Below, piece after piece: positions 32,936 through 42,211 of a stretch of DNA of 49,568 nucleotides. The notes under the pieces are model-generated. The model saw only the letters and a list, made by a program, of their open reading frames with translations. It did not search any database and was not told the origin of the DNA. The DNA is from an uncultured Eubacteriales bacterium (GTDB lineage: Bacteria > Bacillota > Clostridia > Lachnospirales > Lachnospiraceae): positions 1 through 49,568 of the forward strand of contig OMXJ01000025.1 of the NCBI GenBank assembly GCA_900315015.1, in the 5' to 3' direction. The translations under genes and the position numbers were made by a program. Numbering within the stretch: position 1 is the stretch's first letter; each line of letters starts with the position of its first letter.

Positions 32936-32976
32936 TTGACAAAAGTGTTTATGTGTTATATAGTGTTCATATAACA
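32936..32976 (+). promoter_or_regulatory. Promoter and operator of the GntR/YtrA-ABC operon
   Basis: A perfect TTGACA (32936-32941), 17-bp spacer, TATAGT (32959-32964). The inverted repeat TGTTATAT (32954-32961), N7, ATATAACA (32969-32976) overlaps the -10 box, the expected autorepression site of a YtrA-type GntR regulator. Confidence 0.82.
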
Positions 32977-33004
32977 TATAAACAGTTATGAAAGGAGATG
33001 CAAT

Positions 33005-33376
33005 TTGAAGATATATCAAAATTCAAATGAACCTATCTATAAGCAGATCTCCGCACAGCTGAGGGAACAGATACTGACAGGGAAGCTTAAACCAGGGGAT
33101 GCCCTTCCTTCTATAAGAGGGTTAGCTCAGGATCTGAAAATAAGCGTAATTACGACAATGAAGGCTTATGAAGAACTATCAGCGGAAGGACTGGTGACCT
33201 CCTCAAAAGGCAAAGGTTATTATGTCAATGCACAAGATGAGCGAATGCTAAAAGAGCAGCATATGCGGCAGCTTGAAAAAAATCTGACAGATGCTATTTA
33301 TTCAGCTAGAGTGGCAGGTGTGGGGCTCGAAGAGGTTGAGCAGACCTTGGAAATGCTTTGGAACATGGATGCATAA
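33005..33376 (+). CDS. GntR-family regulator, YtrA type
   Basis: 123 residues from a TTG start with AAAGGAGA at the right distance. The GntR winged helix (EPIYKQISAQLREQIL, LPSIRGLAQDL, VITTMKAYEELSAEGLV, GKGYYV) is followed by a short two-helix tail rather than a large effector domain. This marks the YtrA subfamily, which represses adjacent ABC transporter operons and is often relieved by cell-wall antibiotics. The gene directly precedes an ABC ATPase (11 bp). Confidence 0.92.
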   Translation: MKIYQNSNEPIYKQISAQLREQILTGKLKPGDALPSIRGLAQDLKISVITTMKAYEELSAEGLVTSSKGKGYYVNAQDERMLKEQHMRQLEKNLTDAIYSARVAGVGLEEVEQTLEMLWNMDA

Positions 33377-33387
33377 AGGGGATTTAT

Positions 33388-34278
33388 ATGGAAAATGTAA
33401 TTGAAATAAAGGGCGTTACCAAAAGTTATAAGGGCTTTAAACTTGGGGAAATTGATGTTGAAATTCCAATGGGCTTTTCAACCGCTCTCATAGGCGCAAA
33501 TGGTGCAGGAAAAACTACACTTTTAGACATAATATGCGGCATAACGGTAAAAAAGAGCGGTGAAATAAAGTATTTTGGTGAAAAGACAGATATTGACGAT
33601 GAAGAGCTTAAGAATAAAATAGGGTACTGTTCATCAGTGGATTTCTTTCCAGATAACTGGAATCTTAAGAATGTCATGACAGCTATGGAGCTTGGCTTTG
33701 ATAATTTTGACAGGAAAAGATTTAAGGAACTATGTAAGGAATTCAAGCTTGAAGATCCAGATGCTAAAAAGCAAAAAAAAATCGCGAAGCTTTCAGATGG
33801 AAATAAGATGAGGACTTATTTAGCTGCGGTTCTAGCAAGAGATACTGATGTACTTATTCTTGATGAACCGGGTTCATCTCTTGATCCGCTAGCTAGAGAC
33901 CTTTTGTGTGATATGTTCAGAGAGTATTTAGCAGAAAAAGACGGAGAGAGATCTGTACTTTTCTCAACGCATAATATTTCCGATATGGAAAATGCAACTG
34001 ACTATGTAATATTAATGGCAGCAGGAAAGATAATTGAAACTGGCTTTGTTGAGGACTTAAAGCAGAAATACATATTAGTCCATGGTGATGCTGAAAATTT
34101 TGAAAGGGCTAAGCCATTTATGATTTCTTACACAAAGAGCAGGAGCAGCTTTGAGGGAATAGCGCTTAGCGATAATGTAGATATGCTTGGTGCAGTTGAT
34201 ACTGTACTGGAGATGCCTACTCTGCAGCAGCTTTGCGTTGGAATTCTCAGAAAGGCAGAAAATGATGAAGAAAAATAA
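33388..34278 (+). CDS. ABC transporter ATP-binding protein (YtrB-like)
   Basis: 296 residues from the ATG after AAGGGG; an upstream in-frame ATG overlaps the regulator gene and is less likely. Walker A GANGAGKTT, signature KLSDGNKMRTYLAA, Walker B VLILDEPGSSLDP and switch His in STHNISDME are present. A C-terminal domain of about 80 residues follows. It is the motor for the two membrane proteins downstream, overlapping the first by 17 bp. Confidence 0.9.
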   Translation: MENVIEIKGVTKSYKGFKLGEIDVEIPMGFSTALIGANGAGKTTLLDIICGITVKKSGEIKYFGEKTDIDDEELKNKIGYCSSVDFFPDNWNLKNVMTAMELGFDNFDRKRFKELCKEFKLEDPDAKKQKKIAKLSDGNKMRTYLAAVLARDTDVLILDEPGSSLDPLARDLLCDMFREYLAEKDGERSVLFSTHNISDMENATDYVILMAAGKIIETGFVEDLKQKYILVHGDAENFERAKPFMISYTKSRSSFEGIALSDNVDMLGAVDTVLEMPTLQQLCVGILRKAENDEEK

Positions 34279-34966
34279 TAAAAATTCATCTTTTTTTAGA
34301 GCGTATAAAATTTATACAGGAGATGGATTTTTTAGAGATGTTTTAGTTTTAGTATCCTGGGTTTTAGGAATGGCGTTTGGTTTTTTTATGGTACCGTTAA
34401 TAGCGATTATTAGAAACGTTATTGAAGAGGGGGCGTTCGATGAAAGAAGTGCTGTTGAATTCTCGGGTGCATCAATGGGCATATTGCTTGTGGTTGTGGG
34501 CTTTTTAAATTTAGGACTATGTGTCAACTACGAGAAAAAAATGCCAGGTGGTAAATTTTTTAGGACAGTAATAGGCGGATTTACTACTTATAAAACGGCG
34601 AGATATGCATTTGTGCTGCAAACAATAATTGCAGAAATATTTGCAGAATTAATATGGTGTCTGATTTATGGATACTTAAATATAATGGAAGATCCGAAAA
34701 AGGTATTTTTAGCAGTATTTTTATACTCTTTGTTTGCAGTCGGGATATCAAGCTTTGCTATGATGATTGAAAGAATGGATATAAAGTTTATCGTAATCTC
34801 AATGTTGACTATGGTCATAGCTATTATATGCTTTATACATGTAGAGTTTCTCGGGTTTAGGGTGAGTCCTCTATGCATTGCCTTTTTCCTGCTTGATTTG
34901 GCAGTGATTTATGCTGGTAATTCAATAGGATTATCCTTTTACAGAAAGCACCGCTGGAATGATTAG
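34262..34966 (+). CDS. ABC-2-like membrane permease (first subunit)
   Basis: About 234 residues; the start is one of two adjacent ATGs overlapping the ATPase end, with AAAGG upstream. About six TM helices are seen (around 25-50, 65-85, 110-130, 140-160, 165-185, 195-220). No motif allows a specific family. Position and shape make it a membrane partner of the YtrB-like ATPase. Confidence 0.75.
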   Translation: MMKKNNKNSSFFRAYKIYTGDGFFRDVLVLVSWVLGMAFGFFMVPLIAIIRNVIEEGAFDERSAVEFSGASMGILLVVVGFLNLGLCVNYEKKMPGGKFFRTVIGGFTTYKTARYAFVLQTIIAEIFAELIWCLIYGYLNIMEDPKKVFLAVFLYSLFAVGISSFAMMIERMDIKFIVISMLTMVIAIICFIHVEFLGFRVSPLCIAFFLLDLAVIYAGNSIGLSFYRKHRWND

Positions 34967-34974
34967 GGGGAATA

Positions 34975-35646
34975 ATGAAAAATAACAAAGTTATAAAGGC
35001 GCTCTGGATGTTTCTGAGATTAACAGATGCATATAAAGGGGCAATCTTATTTTATTTTGCAGCTATAATAATACTTGTTATTGATGCAATTTGTTTGGCA
35101 CAATCACCAGATGAAGAAGCACTTCATTCAATGCTAGGAGCTGTTCAGTACTGTCATATATTTGGCTGCTTTGTAAGTTTATTTGGAAATCAAACCACAA
35201 TTCAAAGAAAAATCTTTCCTTCGTGTGGGATTTCAAAAATAGTAGTATGTATAGCTCCGATAATTATATGTCTGTTTTATTGCTTGTTTTATGATATTAT
35301 TGCTTCGATAATAGCGATAATAAATTTTGGAGTGGAACTATTTAAAAATTTTATAGTAGTTGCCGCAATTAACTCAGCTTCAGCTATGATCGTAAGTGCG
35401 ATATACGGAAGAAAAATATGGTGGTTAAATGTATTTGGCTTTCTGTTATATATGAATATTGTTGTTGGTGGCACCAGTATTGTTCTAACTATTGGAATGA
35501 AAATTACAGGGCCGATAGAATATGTACTTCTGATTTCAGCTGGAATAGGTATAGCAGGTTTTATAGTAGCAGTTTTATTAAGTCTATACTGCTGGAAAAA
35601 GGGTGATAAGTATAGAGAGTTCAAAAAAAGCAAATTTATCAGGTAA
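34975..35646 (+). CDS. ABC-2-like membrane permease (second subunit)
   Basis: 223 residues, six likely TM helices, starting 8 bp after the preceding stop, with AGGGGG as binding site overlapping that stop. Size and plan are similar to the neighbour, so the two probably form the membrane pore together. The substrate is unknown. It is the last gene of the GntR operon; no clear terminator follows before the next promoter. Confidence 0.72.
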   Translation: MKNNKVIKALWMFLRLTDAYKGAILFYFAAIIILVIDAICLAQSPDEEALHSMLGAVQYCHIFGCFVSLFGNQTTIQRKIFPSCGISKIVVCIAPIIICLFYCLFYDIIASIIAIINFGVELFKNFIVVAAINSASAMIVSAIYGRKIWWLNVFGFLLYMNIVVGGTSIVLTIGMKITGPIEYVLLISAGIGIAGFIVAVLLSLYCWKKGDKYREFKKSKFIR

Positions 35647-35734
35647 TTTGGTGGAAATAGAAAGTGTTATTTTTTATAATGTGAAAAATATATAGTATTT
35701 GTTAATAAAGTTTAGGAATATGTAATAAACAGTC

Positions 35735-35763
35735 TTTACAAGATTATAGCAATGTGCTATTAT
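35735..35763 (+). promoter_or_regulatory. Promoter of the NatAB-like ABC operon
   Basis: TTTACA (35735-35740), 17-bp spacer, TATTAT (35758-35763). Confidence 0.65.
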
Positions 35764-35827
35764 AAAAGCGCTCAATTATGTATGGGCTGGAGGAATTAAA
35801 AAAGTATATTTAAAGAAGGAGTTTATT

Positions 35828-36835
35828 ATGAGCTTAGAAGTAAAGAACCTTGTAAAAAGGTACGGCAACAAAACAGTAGTAGACAATATTTCATTTACAA
35901 TGGAAAAACCAGGCGTGTATGCGCTTCTTGGAACAAATGGTGCAGGTAAGACAACCACAATCAGAATGCTGCTTGGAATTCTTGATAAGGACGGCGGCGA
36001 GGTTTTATGGAATGGAAAGCCTCTTAATGTAGCAACATGTAATGTGGGTTATCTTGCAGAGGAAAGAGGCCTGTATCCAAAGTATACACTTATGGATCAG
36101 ATCCGTTATTTTGCAGCACTTCGCGGAGTTACAGGAAGTGAAGCAACAAAGAGAATTCACTACTGGTCAGATAGACTTAAGCTCGATGAATATTTATATC
36201 CAAATGGAAAAAAAGCAGTAAATGCATCTGCAGGGGCAAGAAGAATGCCGGTTAAGAAGCAAAAGCCAATGAAGGCAGATCAGCTTTCAAAGGGTAATCA
36301 GCAGAAAATCCAGCTCCTTATAGCGCTTCTCTCAAATCCTGATCTTGTAGTACTTGATGAGCCTTTCTCAGGTCTTGATCCTGTAAATACAGATATCTTA
36401 AAGGATGTAGTTAGAGAGCTTATAGCAAATGGAAAGTATATTATAATGAGTTCTCACCAGATGGAAGCTGTTGAGGAATTCTGTACAGACATTACCATTA
36501 TGGCTCGTTCAAAGGCTGTAGTTAAGGGTAATCTCAATGATATAAAGAAGGGCTATGGAAGAGTTAATCTTGAGCTTAAGGTAGAGGAAAATGTTGATGA
36601 ATTTATAAAGAAGCATGGAATTGAAATCCTCTCAGTTAAGGAAAATGAATATAAGCTTAGGGTGACAGGAGATGAGCAGGCAAATAATCTTCTTAAGGAT
36701 CTTTTAAGTGCAGGTATTAATATAGTAACCTTTGATCTTAAGGAACTCTCACTTCACGAGATATTCGTAAAGGAAGTACAGGCAAGGGAGGAACTTTTCC
36801 AGAAGGAAGAGGCAGCTAAGGAAGAAATAAAATAA
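35828..36835 (+). CDS. ABC-2 transporter ATP-binding protein (NatA-like, DUF4162 tail)
   Basis: 335 residues. Walker A GTNGAGKTT, LAEERGLYPKYTL at the Q-loop region (typical of NatA/YhaQ-type proteins), signature LSKGNQQKIQLL, Walker B LVVLDEPFSGLDP and the switch His in SSHQMEAVEE. Between the Q-loop and the signature lies an extra basic segment (about 124-150, KKAVNASAGARRMPVKKQK). The C-terminal 90 residues fit DUF4162. It drives the two large permeases encoded next, perhaps for Na+ or drug efflux. Confidence 0.92.
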   Translation: MSLEVKNLVKRYGNKTVVDNISFTMEKPGVYALLGTNGAGKTTTIRMLLGILDKDGGEVLWNGKPLNVATCNVGYLAEERGLYPKYTLMDQIRYFAALRGVTGSEATKRIHYWSDRLKLDEYLYPNGKKAVNASAGARRMPVKKQKPMKADQLSKGNQQKIQLLIALLSNPDLVVLDEPFSGLDPVNTDILKDVVRELIANGKYIIMSSHQMEAVEEFCTDITIMARSKAVVKGNLNDIKKGYGRVNLELKVEENVDEFIKKHGIEILSVKENEYKLRVTGDEQANNLLKDLLSAGINIVTFDLKELSLHEIFVKEVQAREELFQKEEAAKEEIK

Positions 36836-36878
36836 GGTTTGTAAAACTATCAATTATAAAGAAAGCGATATAAAAAAT

Positions 36879-38210
36879 ATGAATAAAAAAACTTACGGAT
36901 TGAAAGGATTAGGTGAGGTCTTTAGATTTACATTAGTTCAGACCTTCAAGAATAAAGCTTATCTGTCATCGTTGATTTTAATGTTAGTTATGTCTATATT
37001 GTCAGGCCCATATATGTATTTTGCAGGAAGCGTAGGAGAAAAGGCAGGAGAAAAAATAGGTAGCGTTTCGGCAGAAGATCTAAAAATGACGGATGTATAT
37101 GTAAATAATACAAGTGGTGTTAAAGTTGCTGTAGAAGATCTTGTTTCGGTAGATTCGATATTTGAAAATGTTAAATTTCATGAAAATGAGGCAAAGAACG
37201 AAGCAGATCTTTTAGCAGGCGAGGTGATTTTAGATGTAGCTACAACAGCAGAAGGCTATCAGATAGATGCCATAATCGGAAATGAATCTGAAATTAATGA
37301 GTCAGAGCTCGATCTTTTATTATCAGATTATAAATATGCTTTTGATTATAATAGAAAAACGGCTGTAGGTCTAGATGAAGAGATTATCAGCATGGTTTAT
37401 AGCAGTGTTGATTCACGTGTAGATACAGAAAAAGAATATAATGAGTCACAGAATTATTCAGCAGTATACAATGCAAGAAGTGGAATTGAAATGGCATATT
37501 GCTTTATATTGATGTTAGTAATTACTCTTTCAGCATCATTTATTGCAATGAGTGTTGTAGAAGAGAGAGCATCAAAGCTTGCAGAAACCCTTCTCATGAG
37601 CGTAGACCCAGTAGCCCTTCTTATGGGAAAAATCTTAGCCATGATGTGTTATACGCTTCTTATGATTGTTGGAATGGTAACAGGCTTCCTTATTTCAAAC
37701 GCATTTACTTCAACGTTTATAATAAAAGGAAAGCAGGGAGCTGCAGCGAAGATGGCTTCTGCATTAAATCTTGATACAATATTTGCAGTACTTAGTCCTT
37801 TAAACATAGTTATTTTAGTTTCTTTCATTCTTTTAGCATATCTTGCTTGTTCAGTATTAACTGGAATATTAGCAAGTTCATGTTCAAGACAGGAAGAAGT
37901 AGGTGGAACAATTTCAGGAACAACAACTATCACAATGATAGGATATTTTGTTGGTATTTTTTCAATGCAGATCGATAAAGAAATCGTGCATATTGTTTCA
38001 GCGTTAGTACCAGTAGTGGGATGCTTTACTTCACCGGTAAATTATATAGTGGGAAATATAAATCTGGGAATATTCCTTTTATCACTTCTTATTCAGTTAG
38101 TTACAGTTGTATTTATGATGTGGCTCTGCGGTAAGGTATATAAGAAGGTGCTTGTACATGAAGGAAAGTCATTGAAGCTGTTTGATCTGTTTGGGCTTAT
38201 GAAAAAATAA
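36879..38210 (+). CDS. ABC-2 permease (NatB-like), subunit 1
   Basis: 443 residues. One TM near the N-terminus (about 25-50), an extracellular domain (about 50-195) and six TM in the second half, with VVEERASKLAETLLMSVDP as the conserved E-x-K/R-x-x-x-T-L-L motif of NatB-type permeases. 43 bp after the ATPase. Its ribosome binding site is weak. Confidence 0.88.
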   Translation: MNKKTYGLKGLGEVFRFTLVQTFKNKAYLSSLILMLVMSILSGPYMYFAGSVGEKAGEKIGSVSAEDLKMTDVYVNNTSGVKVAVEDLVSVDSIFENVKFHENEAKNEADLLAGEVILDVATTAEGYQIDAIIGNESEINESELDLLLSDYKYAFDYNRKTAVGLDEEIISMVYSSVDSRVDTEKEYNESQNYSAVYNARSGIEMAYCFILMLVITLSASFIAMSVVEERASKLAETLLMSVDPVALLMGKILAMMCYTLLMIVGMVTGFLISNAFTSTFIIKGKQGAAAKMASALNLDTIFAVLSPLNIVILVSFILLAYLACSVLTGILASSCSRQEEVGGTISGTTTITMIGYFVGIFSMQIDKEIVHIVSALVPVVGCFTSPVNYIVGNINLGIFLLSLLIQLVTVVFMMWLCGKVYKKVLVHEGKSLKLFDLFGLMKK

Positions 38211-38239
38211 CATATCTTAATTAATATAAAGGAGCGAAA

Positions 38240-39715
38240 ATGTTTAAAAATTTTGGTAAGGTATTTAAATTTACCCTTGCAAGAAGGTTTGATAGTAAGA
38301 CATATAAGACTACTACAATACTTTTATTCTTACTGTTTCTTTCATTACCACTTTTGCTTTTTCCTCTCATAACAAAGGTTACAAGTGATGAGAAGGAAGA
38401 TGTACTTGAAGGCAGTAATGTAGAGTATGTATATGTTGCAGGAGATGGTTTAGTAGATCCATCAACTATGGATTTTAGCCTCTTAAATATGTTAGGCGCT
38501 GAAAAATATAGTGATATTAACTATGTAAGTATAGCTGATGAAGAAAGTGCTCTTAAGGCTGCAAAGGATGCTACAGCAGAAGGAAAAAAGGCTGTTGCAG
38601 TTTGGATTGATTATGAAGCACCTATGAATATTTCTGAAGTAGCGGATGCAGCAGGAAGTGCAACTGGTGTTGATGTTTCAGCTCTTAGAGCAGGTTCAGT
38701 AAATCCAGGACAGATTTACATTCAGATAATTGTACCAGATGACTCGGAATTAAGTACTAAAGAGGTGGATCGTTTATCATCATTCCTTGAAAGTAATTCA
38801 AGTGTCGTTAGTATGATATTAGCAAAAGTTAATATAACTATGATAATGGAGCTTGCTAAGACAAGCAGCACAGAGATGTATACTGCAAAGGGCCATGCAA
38901 CAGGAACTGTATTATCAGATGAAATAGAAGATAATGCTAAGGCAAAGAGTGATGGAATAATGAGTGGTTTAGGTTTTGCCATTCCTTACATTACACTTAT
39001 GATTATGTATTTCATGGTTATAATGTATGGTAATCAGGTTGCTATTGATGTAGTTCTCGAAAAAGAAAATAAGCTCATGGATACAATGCTCGTAAGTGTT
39101 GCCCCAGAGTCAATGGTACTTGGAAAGTATCTTGCAGCTGCTACGGCAGCCATTATTCAGGTAGTATTGTGGATAGCAGCATTAATAGGCGGTGTATTTG
39201 GTGGTATTGAATTAGTTCAGTTTGTTAATAAGGATGTATATAAGATGATCAAGGCTATTGTTGATGTACTTATGGGTCAGAATTTATTAAATCCTGTGAA
39301 CATAGTATTAGCAATCGCAGTTATAGCATTAAGCTTTGTTCTTTATTGTTCTCTTGCATCTGTAAGTGGTGCACTTGTATCAAAGCAGGAGGATCTTGGA
39401 AGTACTAACTGGATTTATGCCATGGTTATTCTTGCTAGCTTCTTAGCAGTTCTTATGTGTGGAGGAATGAATGCTTCTACAACACCAGCAGTTCTTTACT
39501 ACATTCCATTCACAGCTGTATTTACAGTACCAGCAGGACTTCTTTTAGGAAATCTTTCGATATTGAATGGAGTTATCGTTATCTTTATCATTACGTTAAC
39601 AAGTATTCTTATAGCTGTGGTAGCAGGTAGAATTTATAAGATGACTTCTCTTTACAAGGGAAAGGCGCCAAAAATCAATGAAGTAGCAGGAATGCTTTTT
39701 GGAAAGCAGAAATAA
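38240..39715 (+). CDS. ABC-2 permease (NatB-like), subunit 2
   Basis: 491 residues, same layout as the preceding gene: N-terminal TM, extracellular domain (about 50-245), six TM helices. The coupling motif is VVLEKENKLMDTMLVSVAPE. It is related to its neighbour but clearly diverged, so the transporter is probably a heterodimer. GGAGCGAAA precedes the start. Confidence 0.88.
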   Translation: MFKNFGKVFKFTLARRFDSKTYKTTTILLFLLFLSLPLLLFPLITKVTSDEKEDVLEGSNVEYVYVAGDGLVDPSTMDFSLLNMLGAEKYSDINYVSIADEESALKAAKDATAEGKKAVAVWIDYEAPMNISEVADAAGSATGVDVSALRAGSVNPGQIYIQIIVPDDSELSTKEVDRLSSFLESNSSVVSMILAKVNITMIMELAKTSSTEMYTAKGHATGTVLSDEIEDNAKAKSDGIMSGLGFAIPYITLMIMYFMVIMYGNQVAIDVVLEKENKLMDTMLVSVAPESMVLGKYLAAATAAIIQVVLWIAALIGGVFGGIELVQFVNKDVYKMIKAIVDVLMGQNLLNPVNIVLAIAVIALSFVLYCSLASVSGALVSKQEDLGSTNWIYAMVILASFLAVLMCGGMNASTTPAVLYYIPFTAVFTVPAGLLLGNLSILNGVIVIFIITLTSILIAVVAGRIYKMTSLYKGKAPKINEVAGMLFGKQK

Positions 39716-39782
39716 TTAAAAGGATGGAAAAAGCTTTAAGGCCCCTGTTAAGCATTTTGGAAAAATTTTTCAAATATTCCTC

Positions 39783-39811
39783 TTGACTTTTGAAATAATA
39801 AGTGGTAAAAT
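39783..39811 (+). promoter_or_regulatory. Promoter of ssrA
   Basis: TTGACT (39783-39788), 17-bp spacer, TAAAAT (39806-39811), about 38 bp before the mature tmRNA end. Confidence 0.78.
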
Positions 39812-39848
39812 AATTCTTCCAGTTAAGGGTATATTAACTGATTAACCA

Positions 39849-40249
39849 GGGCTTGTACTGGTTTCGACGGGGATTTTGAAGTTCTATAAGCCATCCGTGG
39901 ACTAGGACCACGATAAAACTTAGACTTAAAATTAATCGCTAATAATAACGATTACGCTCTTGCTGCTTAATTTTTAAGCGGTATGGGTTCCGGATCAATT
40001 TAGCATCCGGTGTCAGCCGCACTTAACCTGCTATTTGCGATACTGGCATCAAATGACGCAGGGAACTTCGCTCTGAAAGCTTTGACGGAGCAGAAGAACT
40101 TATGAAGCTACTGATGCATTAATCCTGTCTGTGGGATCTTGCAAAGGGAATGTGCAGCGCCGCAAGGTTAGCCGCCTGAATGCAGACTGTGATGGAAGAA
40201 AGTGGAATGAATGGGTTTTCGGACAGGGGTTCGATTCCCCTCAGGTCCA
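39849..40249 (+). ncRNA. ssrA: Transfer-messenger RNA (tmRNA)
   Basis: The RNA rescues stalled ribosomes and tags their products. The tRNA-like ends pair (5' GGGCTTG with 3' CAGGTCC through two G-U pairs). TGGTTTCGACGGGG is the conserved 5' region, and AGGGGTTCGATTCCCCT is the T-arm. CCA is not encoded. The tag frame at 39938-39970 reads ANNNDYALAA then stop. At about 401 nt it is longer than the usual 350-370, the extra length being in the pseudoknot region. Confidence 0.96.
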
Positions 40250-40275
40250 TTCTTTATGAATGGTAAAGAGAGAGT

Positions 40276-40311
40276 AAAAGGCTTTGCAATGCTAGTTGCA
40301 AAGCCTTTTTT
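40276..40311 (+). terminator. Terminator of ssrA
   Basis: A perfect 14-bp stem (AAAAGGCTTTGCAA with its complement), 6-nt loop, T6. Confidence 0.94.
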
Positions 40312-40325
40312 GTTTGTGAATTTAG

Positions 40326-40354
40326 TTGACTAGAAGTCAAAAAAAGGATAAAAT
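40326..40354 (+). promoter_or_regulatory. Promoter of the cyclophilin gene
   Basis: TTGACT (40326-40331), 17-bp spacer, TAAAAT (40349-40354). The leader is about 180 nt long; I see no known riboswitch in it. Confidence 0.65.
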
Positions 40355-40542
40355 ATATTTGAGCTTTTTAATGAAGTGATTTATTTTTAGCTGAAAAACA
40401 CAGAAAAAACACACGAGCGTGTTATATTAAAAAAGAGAATTATCGGTGTGTATGGATTCTATAATTTTGAGTAAAAAATAAGCATGATTTGAAAGCTTTG
40501 TATATGACCTATACACACTAAAAGTGAAGATTGGAAAAAGAA

Positions 40543-41361
40543 ATGAAGAAAAAAGTGTTAAAGAAGACAGGCATAATGCTTATGGCAGCAGCTTTGACAG
40601 TGGCAGGATTAGGTGGATGTGCAGTAAAAAATAAAGATAAGGTAGAAGATACTAATAGCCAGGCAGTAACAGGGGAGGCAGCAGATGGAACGAAAGGAGC
40701 TGCGGAAGAAGCAGTGGATCCTAATTTGCAGTTTGCACCTCCTGTATCAGGCGATACACTCGCAACCTTTGATGTAGAGGGTTATGGCAAAATGACCTTT
40801 AAGCTCTTTCCTGAGGTAGCGCCAAAGGCAGTAGAAAATTTTGTAACTCATTCAAAAGAAGGTTACTATGATGGAGTGACTTTTCATAGAGTATGTGCTG
40901 ATTTTATGATACAAGGAGGAGATCCTGATGGTACCGGCTACGGCGGAGAAAGCATTTATGGAGAGGCTTTTGAAGATGAATTTTCAGATAATCTTTCGCC
41001 TTACCGAGGAGCGCTCTGCATGGCAAATTCAGGACCAAATACTAATTCATCTCAGTTCTTTATAGTTCAGGCAGATGCATCGACCATTACTGATATGGAA
41101 GATCTTTTAAAAGAAAGATATGATATCACTTTAGGGGATTATTTTTCTAAAGCCTATAGTATTGAGCTTTCTGACAGTCAGATATCAGAATATAGGGAAA
41201 AAGGCGGAACTCCATGGCTTAAGGGAAAGCACACTGTATTTGGCCAGATTGTAGAAGGACTAGATGTTTTAGATGAAATATCAGCAGTTAAGGTTGATGA
41301 AAATGATAAGCCACTTAGTGCAGTAGTCATTAATCATATTGAAATAACAACTGCCAAGTAA
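40543..41361 (+). CDS. Lipoprotein peptidyl-prolyl cis-trans isomerase (cyclophilin type)
   Basis: 272 residues from ATG 40543, the start that gives a clean lipoprotein signal (basic n-region, hydrophobic core, lipobox LGGC at about residue 26). A TTG at 40531 is an alternative. After a disordered linker the cyclophilin domain starts at about residue 68: [65 protein letters not shown]. An insertion of about 45 residues separates the last two. It acts outside the membrane, assisting folding of secreted proteins. Confidence 0.9.
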   Translation: MKKKVLKKTGIMLMAAALTVAGLGGCAVKNKDKVEDTNSQAVTGEAADGTKGAAEEAVDPNLQFAPPVSGDTLATFDVEGYGKMTFKLFPEVAPKAVENFVTHSKEGYYDGVTFHRVCADFMIQGGDPDGTGYGGESIYGEAFEDEFSDNLSPYRGALCMANSGPNTNSSQFFIVQADASTITDMEDLLKERYDITLGDYFSKAYSIELSDSQISEYREKGGTPWLKGKHTVFGQIVEGLDVLDEISAVKVDENDKPLSAVVINHIEITTAK

Positions 41362-41445
41362 AAGCGTTAGAAAAGTGAAATAGAGGTAAAGAGGGTTTAA
41401 AAGCAGGATTTGTAAAAAGAATTAGGTATGAAAAAGGAGAAGCGT

Positions 41446-42129
41446 ATGGATAAGCTTAAGATTCTTGTAGTTGATGATGAGAGCAGAATGAGAAAGCTTG
41501 AAAAGGATTTCCTGACTAAAAGTGATTTCACTGTTCTAGAGGCAGCAGATGGGGAAGAAGCACTTGACATTTTTTACAAGGAAAAGGATATAGCGCTCAT
41601 TATTCTAGATATCATGATGCCAAAGCTTGATGGCTGGCAGACCTGCCGCGAAATAAGAAGGGAATCGAAGGTTCCTATCATAATGCTTACGGCAAAAAGT
41701 GAAGAAAGAGATGAGCTTTTAGGCTTCGAGCTTGGAGTAGATGAATATATCAGTAAGCCTTTCAGCCCTAAGGTGCTCGTTGCAAGAGTAGAAGCAATCC
41801 TTAGAAGAAGCGGCATTACCGATGAAAAACCTATAGAAATAGGCGGAATAGTAATAGACAAAACTGCGCATCAGGTGAAAATAGATGGAAAGAGCATCGA
41901 TCTTAGCGTAAAAGAATTTGAGCTTCTAAATTATTTTATTACCAATAAAGGAGTAGCTCTATCTCGTGAGAAAATCCTTAATAATGTATGGAATTATGAT
42001 TATTTCGGAGATGCAAGAACCATAGATACTCATGTTAAAAAGCTCCGCAGTAAAATGGGAGAAAAAGGAAATTATATTCATACCATTTGGGGAATGGGCT
42101 ATAAATTTGACGTGAATACAGAAGAATGA
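41446..42129 (+). CDS. OmpR/PhoB-family response regulator
   Basis: 227 residues from the ATG placed well after AAAAAGGAGA; an upstream in-frame ATG at 41428 would absorb that site. The REC domain has DDES, the phospho-acceptor in LIILDIMMPKLDG, the MLTAKSE switch and SKPFSP. The winged-helix output domain has NNVWNYDYFGDARTIDTHVKKLRSKMG and a final YKFD. Partner of the histidine kinase 80 bp downstream. Confidence 0.93.
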   Translation: MDKLKILVVDDESRMRKLEKDFLTKSDFTVLEAADGEEALDIFYKEKDIALIILDIMMPKLDGWQTCREIRRESKVPIIMLTAKSEERDELLGFELGVDEYISKPFSPKVLVARVEAILRRSGITDEKPIEIGGIVIDKTAHQVKIDGKSIDLSVKEFELLNYFITNKGVALSREKILNNVWNYDYFGDARTIDTHVKKLRSKMGEKGNYIHTIWGMGYKFDVNTEE

Positions 42130-42211
42130 AAAAGCAGCTAAGACAGCTTAAAGTGAATGGGAAGGTGTGAAAAAAAGCAGCTAAGACAGCTTAAAGTGAA
42201 TGGGAAGGTAT
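42129..42211 (+). repeat. 43-bp tandem duplication of a translation start region
   Basis: Two nearly identical units with a period of 43 bp contain GCAGCTAAGACAGCTTAAAG and GGGAAGGT. The second unit ends in the kinase ATG (42210). The first ends in GTG, which opens a frame that closes after a few codons. Confidence 0.85.
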
